Part shown: piece after piece, positions 6,814 through 10,766 of the stretch | How positions within the stretch are numbered: the first letter of the stretch is position 1 | How the letters are laid out: each line of letters opens with the position of its first letter | DNA from: Candidatus Omnitrophota bacterium | GTDB taxonomy: Bacteria > Omnitrophota > Gorgyraeia > Gygaellales > Profunditerraquicolaceae | Assembly (NCBI GenBank): GCA_028719265.1 | Contig: JAQUKF010000033.1 | Coordinates: forward strand, 1-10,766 | Direction of reading: 5' to 3' | DNA length: 10,766 nucleotides | Notes under the pieces: generated by a model | Told to the model about the DNA's origin: nothing | The model's input: the letters and a program-made list of their open reading frames with translations, nothing else | The model's database searches: none | Translations under genes and position numbers: made by a program

Positions 6814-7781
6814 TTCTCTTTATGCTCCGCGTCGTAATTCTCGATCAATGAAACAAAGACATCCTCGAGGGAGGCCTTGATCTTGTTGATAGAATACCCT
6901 GCGGCACCCTGGGCGTCGAAGAGCTTTTTGATCTCAAGTGCAGCGCCTTGCGCGTCATAGACGACGGCGTGGATATTCACCCCGAAAAGCGCCACCTCTT
7001 TTACGGATTTAAGGCCCGATAGCTTTTCCAGCCACCTCTCGGCATTCGGCATAACGATCTCAAGGATCTCGTGCTTCATGATCCTGGTCTTCATCTCTTC
7101 CGGAGAACCCATGGCAATCATTGTCCCATGATAGATCATTACCAGCCGGTTACAGTTCTCCGCCTCATCCATATAATGCGTAGTCACAAAGATCGTCCTG
7201 CCTTGCGCGGCCATCTCCTTGATCACACTCCAGAAATTGGCCCGGGTGATCGGGTCAACCCCGGACGTCGGCTCGTCAAGAAAAATGATCTTCGGTTTAT
7301 GGATTATCGCGCACCCCAAAGCCAGGCGCTGCTTCCATCCTCCTGAAAGCGTGCTGGTCAGGCTCTTGCGGAACTCCTCTATGCCGGCTACCTTTATCGT
7401 CTCATCTTTACGCCTCTTACGCTGGGCCTCCGGTATATTGTATATACGGCTGTAGAAATCTATGTTCTCTTCGACCGTAAGGTCGTCGTAAAGAGAGAAC
7501 TTCTGTGACATATAACCTATATGCTCCTTGATCCTGTATTGTTCCTTTACAATATCGAAACCGCCGACACTGCCGCTGCCGGAGGTGGGCGTATATATCC
7601 CGCAGAGCATCCTGATGGTAGTGGATTTCCCCGCCCCGTTGGGCCCCAGAAAACCGAAGATCTCCCCTTCTTTAACCTCGAAATTTATATGGTTGACCGC
7701 GGTAAAATCGCCGAACTTCTTCTCAAGATCACTGACTTTTACGGCCACCCCGTTATTCTGCGTGCTTGGATTCATAGTCAT
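6810..7781 (-). CDS. ABC exporter ATPase, equivalent of the YbhF C-terminal half
   Basis: This cytoplasmic ATPase has 323 residues from the ATG at 7781. It has a full set of motifs: Walker A GPNGAGKS at 46-53, Q-loop Gln93 in YMSQKFSLYDDLT, signature LSGGW at 145-149, Walker B FLDEP with Glu170, D-loop SGVDP and switch His202 in VTTHYMDEAE. GWKQRLALGC and THYMDEAE resemble the second ATPase domain of E. coli YbhF. A C-terminal extension (about 225-323) with a short alpha/beta fold ends SLEDVFVSLIENY. The gene overlaps the upstream ATPase by 29 nt. The start is uncertain: an upstream in-frame TTG (7808) and a second ATG (7775) also exist, and none has a good ribosome site, so coupling to the upstream gene is likely. 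Confidence 0.92.
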   Translation of the reverse strand: MTMNPSTQNNGVAVKVSDLEKKFGDFTAVNHINFEVKEGEIFGFLGPNGAGKSTTIRMLCGIYTPTSGSGSVGGFDIVKEQYRIKEHIGYMSQKFSLYDDLTVEENIDFYSRIYNIPEAQRKRRKDETIKVAGIEEFRKSLTSTLSGGWKQRLALGCAIIHKPKIIFLDEPTSGVDPITRANFWSVIKEMAAQGRTIFVTTHYMDEAENCNRLVMIYHGTMIAMGSPEEMKTRIMKHEILEIVMPNAERWLEKLSGLKSVKEVALFGVNIHAVVYDAQGAALEIKKLFDAQGAAGYSINKIKASLEDVFVSLIENYDAEHKEK

Positions 7782-8493
7782 TGACGATCTTAATAAAGGC
7801 CTGCTCAAGGGTCTTCGTATTGATCTCCTTCTTTATGTTATCGGGCGTATCGCAGCGCAACAGCTTACCTTTATGTATCAGGCCCACCCTGCGGCAGCGT
7901 TCCGCCTCATCCAGGTAGGAAGTAGAATAAAGGATAGTCACCTTCTCCTTCAGAAGGTCATAGAGTATCGACCAGAAATCCCGGCGGGAGACCGGATCGA
8001 CCCCATTGGTCGGCTCATCTAAAAACAGGACTTTCGGGGTATGGATAAGGGCGCAGGAAAGGCCAAGCTTCTGTTTCATTCCTCCGGACAGCTTGCCGGC
8101 AAAACGCTGTTTGAAAGGCAAAAGCCCTGAGAAACCAAGCAGCTTATCGATGACCTCCTGCCGCTTGTCTTTGGGCACACAGAAGACATCCGCGTAGAAA
8201 TTTATATTCTCCAGCACGGTGAGCTCTTCGTAGAGACCGAAACGCTGGGACATGTAAGCGATATTCTCTTTAAGCTCCTCGGATTCTTTGGTGATATGCT
8301 TGTTATAGACCCAGCCTTCACCGCTTGTGGGATCGAGTATGCCGGTAAGCAGGCGCATGGTTGTGGTCTTGCCGGCGCCGTCCGGGCCGACCAGGCCGAA
8401 AATCTCCCCCTCTTCTACTTCGAGGTCAAGGCGGTCAACGGCGGTATTGCCGCCAAATTTCCTTGTAAGCCCCGAGGCCTTGATAGCGATCAT
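7753..8493 (-). CDS. ABC exporter ATPase, equivalent of the YbhF N-terminal half, no switch His
   Basis: This 246-residue ATPase pairs with the next gene to power the exporter. Walker A is GPDGAGKT (36-43), with the Asp typical of the first YbhF domain. Q-loop Gln83 lies in YMSQRFGLYEELT, the signature LSGGM is at 135-139, Walker B FLDEP carries Glu160 and the D-loop is NGVDP. The switch region reads YSTSYLDEAERC, so Ser192 stands where ATPases carry the switch histidine. I recall the same STSYLDEAE wording in the first domain of E. coli YbhF, so this looks like a family trait rather than damage. The protein stops soon after the ATPase core with TLEQAFIKIVNDYESKHAE, without a long C-terminal extension. 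It starts 1 nt after the adaptor stop. Confidence 0.92.
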   Translation of the reverse strand: MIAIKASGLTRKFGGNTAVDRLDLEVEEGEIFGLVGPDGAGKTTTMRLLTGILDPTSGEGWVYNKHITKESEELKENIAYMSQRFGLYEELTVLENINFYADVFCVPKDKRQEVIDKLLGFSGLLPFKQRFAGKLSGGMKQKLGLSCALIHTPKVLFLDEPTNGVDPVSRRDFWSILYDLLKEKVTILYSTSYLDEAERCRRVGLIHKGKLLRCDTPDNIKKEINTKTLEQAFIKIVNDYESKHAE

Positions 8494-8494
8494 A

Positions 8495-9328
8495 TTATTC
8501 TATGATATAAGCGTCTGCCGGCATGCCGGGTTTAAGCTCCAGGCTGGAATTATCCGCCATTACCTTTATCCTGTAAACGAGCTTAACCCTTTCCTCTGTA
8601 GTCTGTATTGTCTTGGGCGTGAATTCCGCTTCGCTAGATATGAAAGACACCCTGCCTTTATATCTTTTGCCCGGGTAGGTATCGGTAACGATATAGGCCT
8701 CCTGGTCGAGTTTTACCCTCCCTAAGTCGGTTTCGTTGATATAAGCGGTTACCCAGATACTATTCAAGTCAATTACGGTAAAAACCGGCGCGCCTATCTG
8801 GACTACCTCTCCGGCCAAAGAACTTTTTACGAGCACATATCCGTTAAGCGGAGAAATAAGCTCGGCAAATCCCAGTCTCGTCTTAGCCAGCTCAAAGGAG
8901 GCATTCAATGCCTCAATATTCGCCTTGTCCGCATCGGCGAGCGTCTTGGCCGCGTCCCTCTGCTGCATAGGTATCGCCCCTGCTTTAAAAAGATTTTCCG
9001 CGCGTTCATAATCAAGCTTATCCAAAGCGTATTGATGCTCCGCCGCTCTCAATGAACCTTCGGCGTTATCTCGTATCTTGACCAGCTCATCGGTATTCAG
9101 CCGCGCTACAGTCTCGCCGGCCTTAACCACTTTACCTTCATCGGTAAGCAGCTCGATTATCTGTCCCTGCACGCGGAAAGAAAGACGAACATCATCCCCT
9201 TCTATGTTCCCGGAGACCTTTATCATCCCGCGGCTGCGGTCATGCGTCTTCCAAAAGTACGCCGCGGCAATACCGCAGACGACAAGGATAACAAGTATAA
9301 ATATTGCCGGCTTAATTTTTTTCTTCAT
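8495..9328 (-). CDS. ybhG: HlyD-family periplasmic adaptor, YbhG-like
   Basis: This 277-residue membrane fusion protein bridges the inner-membrane ABC exporter and the TolC-type channel. It has a basic start (MKKKIK), one membrane anchor (about 8-25), the first lipoyl half (about 43-80, LSFRVQGQI and V-K-A-G-E-T-V), a coiled-coil hairpin (about 81-155), the second lipoyl half (156-185, ISPLNGYVLVKSSLAGEVV) and a beta-barrel domain with IWVTAYINETDLG. The stretch SSEAEFTPKTIQTTEERVKL near 231-250 is nearly the YbhG signature. E. coli YbhG is about 330 residues; the shortfall is mostly in the hairpin, so the periplasmic reach is shorter. The start overlaps the channel gene's end by 17 nt, with GGGAGGGG just upstream. 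Confidence 0.94.
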   Translation of the reverse strand: MKKKIKPAIFILVILVVCGIAAAYFWKTHDRSRGMIKVSGNIEGDDVRLSFRVQGQIIELLTDEGKVVKAGETVARLNTDELVKIRDNAEGSLRAAEHQYALDKLDYERAENLFKAGAIPMQQRDAAKTLADADKANIEALNASFELAKTRLGFAELISPLNGYVLVKSSLAGEVVQIGAPVFTVIDLNSIWVTAYINETDLGRVKLDQEAYIVTDTYPGKRYKGRVSFISSEAEFTPKTIQTTEERVKLVYRIKVMADNSSLELKPGMPADAYIIE

Positions 9329-10766
9329 CTACCCCTCCCGCTATAAAACTCTTGCCCAGCGTCCTGTCCAATTCCGCCTGGGCCATAAGATAATCATAAA
9401 TTCCCTGTGAAAGATTCGTCTCTATCTGCCCCAGAGATACCTGGGCGTCGAGAACATCCAGGTTCTTGGCCTCCCCGTTGTCATAACTGACATTAGCTAT
9501 CTGCAGCGCCTCCCTGGCCTGACCAACGTTGTCCTTCTGGGAATCTATTAATTGTTTGGCCTGTTCCAAGTCAAGACACGCCCGGCGTACCTCCACGGCG
9601 ATCTGGTCAACCAGGTTCTCTTTTGTTAAGACCGCCTGGCTGTAACGGGCCTTTGCAGAATCTACTTTGGCTTTGGTTGAGAATCCGTCAAATACCGCCA
9701 GCGAGAAAGTCAAACCGATATTCCAGTTATTATGGGATTTATTGATCATATTGCCCCAGCTGTTGGAACGGAAATTATACCCCGCGCTGGCATTGACCTG
9801 CGGCCGCCAGCCGGATTTCGCCATCTGTATATACCATCTGCTGATATCTATACCCAATGTCCTCAAGGCCATCTCCGGACGGTTAAGATAAGCCTGCTTC
9901 AGGAATTCATCCTCTTTAATATCTATTAAGGTATAGCTGAATTTTTTATCGGCTATATCCAGCTCCTGCTTCTGGCTAAAACTGAGCAGTTTTTTCAACT
10001 CCGCTTTGATAAGCTCAACCGCATTCTTTGCCTTTACCAGTTCCGGCAGGGTCAGGGAAACCTGCACGCTCGACTGCAAAAGATCGAACCTTGAAGACAA
10101 ACCCTGTTCGTACCTGTGCCTTACATCCTCGTAATGGTCCCTGGCGTTATCCGTAAGCTCCTGGGCGATCCTTTCCGTTTCATACGCAAGCAGCAGACCG
10201 TAATAAAGACGCCTTGCCTCGAATTCGATATCCAGCTTCTTCGCGCGCAAGGTCTCCTCCGAGGCCTTAAGGCCAAGTTTTGCCTGGCTGAGATTAGCGG
10301 TATTGAACCCTCCGTCGTAAATCACCTGGCTCAAACCGGCACCCACCGAATTGTCGTTCCTGTATCCTGTAAATACGCCGGGGTCCTTCTTACCCTGCAA
10401 CCCTGAGGCTACCGCCCCATTGCGCGTATAACCTGCGTTAAGATCGACCTGCGGCAGCAACTGGCTTCTTGCGTCCAGGATGTCGGCGCGGGAAACAGAA
10501 AGCTCCTGTTCCTGTATCTGGATATCCTTATTGTTCTTGAATGCGGTAAGTATCGTATCCTGGAGAGAAAGCGGGTTGTCTTTGGCAAAAAGCGGATGTG
10601 CGGATAATAAAAATATTACGGAAAGGCAGATAGTCTTTGAAACGATGCTTTTCAGCTCATTATAGATAGGGCTGTTCTTGTTGATCCTGAAGAACCTGGC
10701 ATTGGCCTTATATTCGCTTAAGAGCAGGCCGTCCTTGGACAGGCTGTTCAAGGCTCTCTGGAATAC
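9312..10766 (-). CDS. TolC-family outer-membrane channel, N-terminus open and fused to a winged-helix end
   Basis: This outer-membrane efflux channel forms the exit duct for the YbhG-like adaptor and exporter downstream. Counting from the TTG at 10751 (479 residues), a signal-peptide core lies at about 40-56 (KTICLSVIFLLSAHPLFA, cleavage after Ala56). The mature part of about 423 residues is the family's usual size. Two OEP repeats are visible: one with LSQVIYDGGFNTANLSQAK and a later one with FSLAVFDGFSTKAKVDSAK, each followed by a long helical hairpin. The frame stays open to the window edge. There is no ATG or GTG near the signal peptide; candidate starts are the TTG at 10751, a rare CTG at 10655, or a start beyond the window. 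The 45 codons before the signal core look like a winged-helix DNA-binding domain. The channel identity is firm and the start is not. Confidence 0.88.
   Translation of the reverse strand, partial: VFQRALNSLSKDGLLLSEYKANARFFRINKNSPIYNELKSIVSKTICLSVIFLLSAHPLFAKDNPLSLQDTILTAFKNNKDIQIQEQELSVSRADILDARSQLLPQVDLNAGYTRNGAVASGLQGKKDPGVFTGYRNDNSVGAGLSQVIYDGGFNTANLSQAKLGLKASEETLRAKKLDIEFEARRLYYGLLLAYETERIAQELTDNARDHYEDVRHRYEQGLSSRFDLLQSSVQVSLTLPELVKAKNAVELIKAELKKLLSFSQKQELDIADKKFSYTLIDIKEDEFLKQAYLNRPEMALRTLGIDISRWYIQMAKSGWRPQVNASAGYNFRSNSWGNMINKSHNNWNIGLTFSLAVFDGFSTKAKVDSAKARYSQAVLTKENLVDQIAVEVRRACLDLEQAKQLIDSQKDNVGQAREALQIANVSYDNGEAKNLDVLDAQVSLGQIETNLSQGIYDYLMAQAELDRTLGKSFIAGGVDEEKN
10632..10766 (-). 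other. C-terminal half of a winged-helix DNA-binding domain, in frame with the TolC gene
   Basis: These 45 codons read VFQRALNSLSKDGLL, then a wing-like segment with NARFFRINKNSP, then IYNELKSIVSKT. From memory, this is the recognition helix, wing and closing helix of ArsR/MarR-like winged-helix proteins of the type V-Q-R-x-L-x-x-L-x-x-x-G-L ... N-x-x-Y-P-E-L-K-S-I-V-x-K-T that often stand alone or precede a nucleotidyltransferase domain. The domain's first half would lie upstream of the window. It runs without a stop into the TolC signal peptide, sharing the S-K-T. It may be part of a fused protein, or the remnant of a regulator gene whose end was lost. Confidence 0.65.

Noticed and set aside
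6895..6965. Short repeated residues DAQGAA, twice in the C-terminal extension of the second ATPase
   Set aside because: Only six residues and the DNA copies differ, so this is likely chance or local similarity rather than a functional repeat.
7782..7808. TTG start at 7808 for the second ATPase
   Set aside because: The AAGGAG upstream is 16 nt away, too far, and the added residues have no counterpart in the family. The ATG at 7781 is kept, though not certain.
7753..8493. Loss of the switch histidine as a sign of a decaying pseudogene
   Set aside because: All other motifs are intact, and the STSYLDEAE wording also occurs, as I recall, in the first domain of E. coli YbhF, so it is a conserved asymmetry.

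Overview
The window comes from a Gram-negative, two-membrane bacterium: it encodes an outer-membrane TolC-type channel, a periplasmic adaptor, an MCE/Mla lipid transport system and an outer-membrane-type lipoprotein. Base composition looks balanced. Strong AAGGAG ribosome sites, TTG/GTG starts and densely overlapping genes suggest an environmental uncultured lineage. The gene content and the small Cys-rich protein remind me of Candidatus Omnitrophota, but that assignment is a guess that marker genes would have to settle. Every supported gene is on the minus strand, so transcription runs from high to low coordinates. There is no gene-free stretch above 300 bases (the longest gap is 86 bases), and I saw no rRNA, tRNA, CRISPR array, insertion sequence or sizeable repeat.

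Block 1 (about 10766 to 4553) is a complete tripartite efflux operon with the gene set of E. coli ybhGFSR plus an outer-membrane channel. In order of transcription it holds a TolC-family channel (open at the window edge and preceded in frame by the end of a winged-helix DNA-binding domain), a YbhG-like HlyD adaptor, two separate ABC ATPases that correspond to the two halves of the fused YbhF protein, a YbhS-like permease and a YbhR-like permease. Neighbouring genes overlap or nearly touch (17-nt overlap, 1-nt gap, about 29-nt, 4-nt and 1-nt overlaps), which suggests translational coupling.

Block 2 (about 4525 to 319) begins at a near-consensus sigma-70 promoter (TTGCCA, 17 nt, TATAAT) in the only real intergenic gap. 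Two small exported proteins of unknown function come first. They are followed by a retrograde/anterograde phospholipid-type MCE transporter: MlaE with a fused STAS (MlaB-like) domain, the MlaF ATPase, a single-domain MCE protein (MlaD/PqiB type) and a PqiC-type lipoprotein. MlaA and MlaC are absent, so the small exported proteins and the lipoprotein are the local candidates for the periplasmic part.

Block 3 (289 to 1) holds a 48-residue Cys-rich protein that overlaps the start of a membrane permease resembling the DUF318/ArsP family; the permease runs out of the window. This pair follows the lipoprotein gene by only 29 nt and may be read from the same transcript.

The points most worth following up are the in-frame winged-helix/TolC junction, the split YbhF with one ATPase site lacking the switch histidine, the unassigned small secreted genes leading the MCE operon, and the Cys-rich protein/permease pair.
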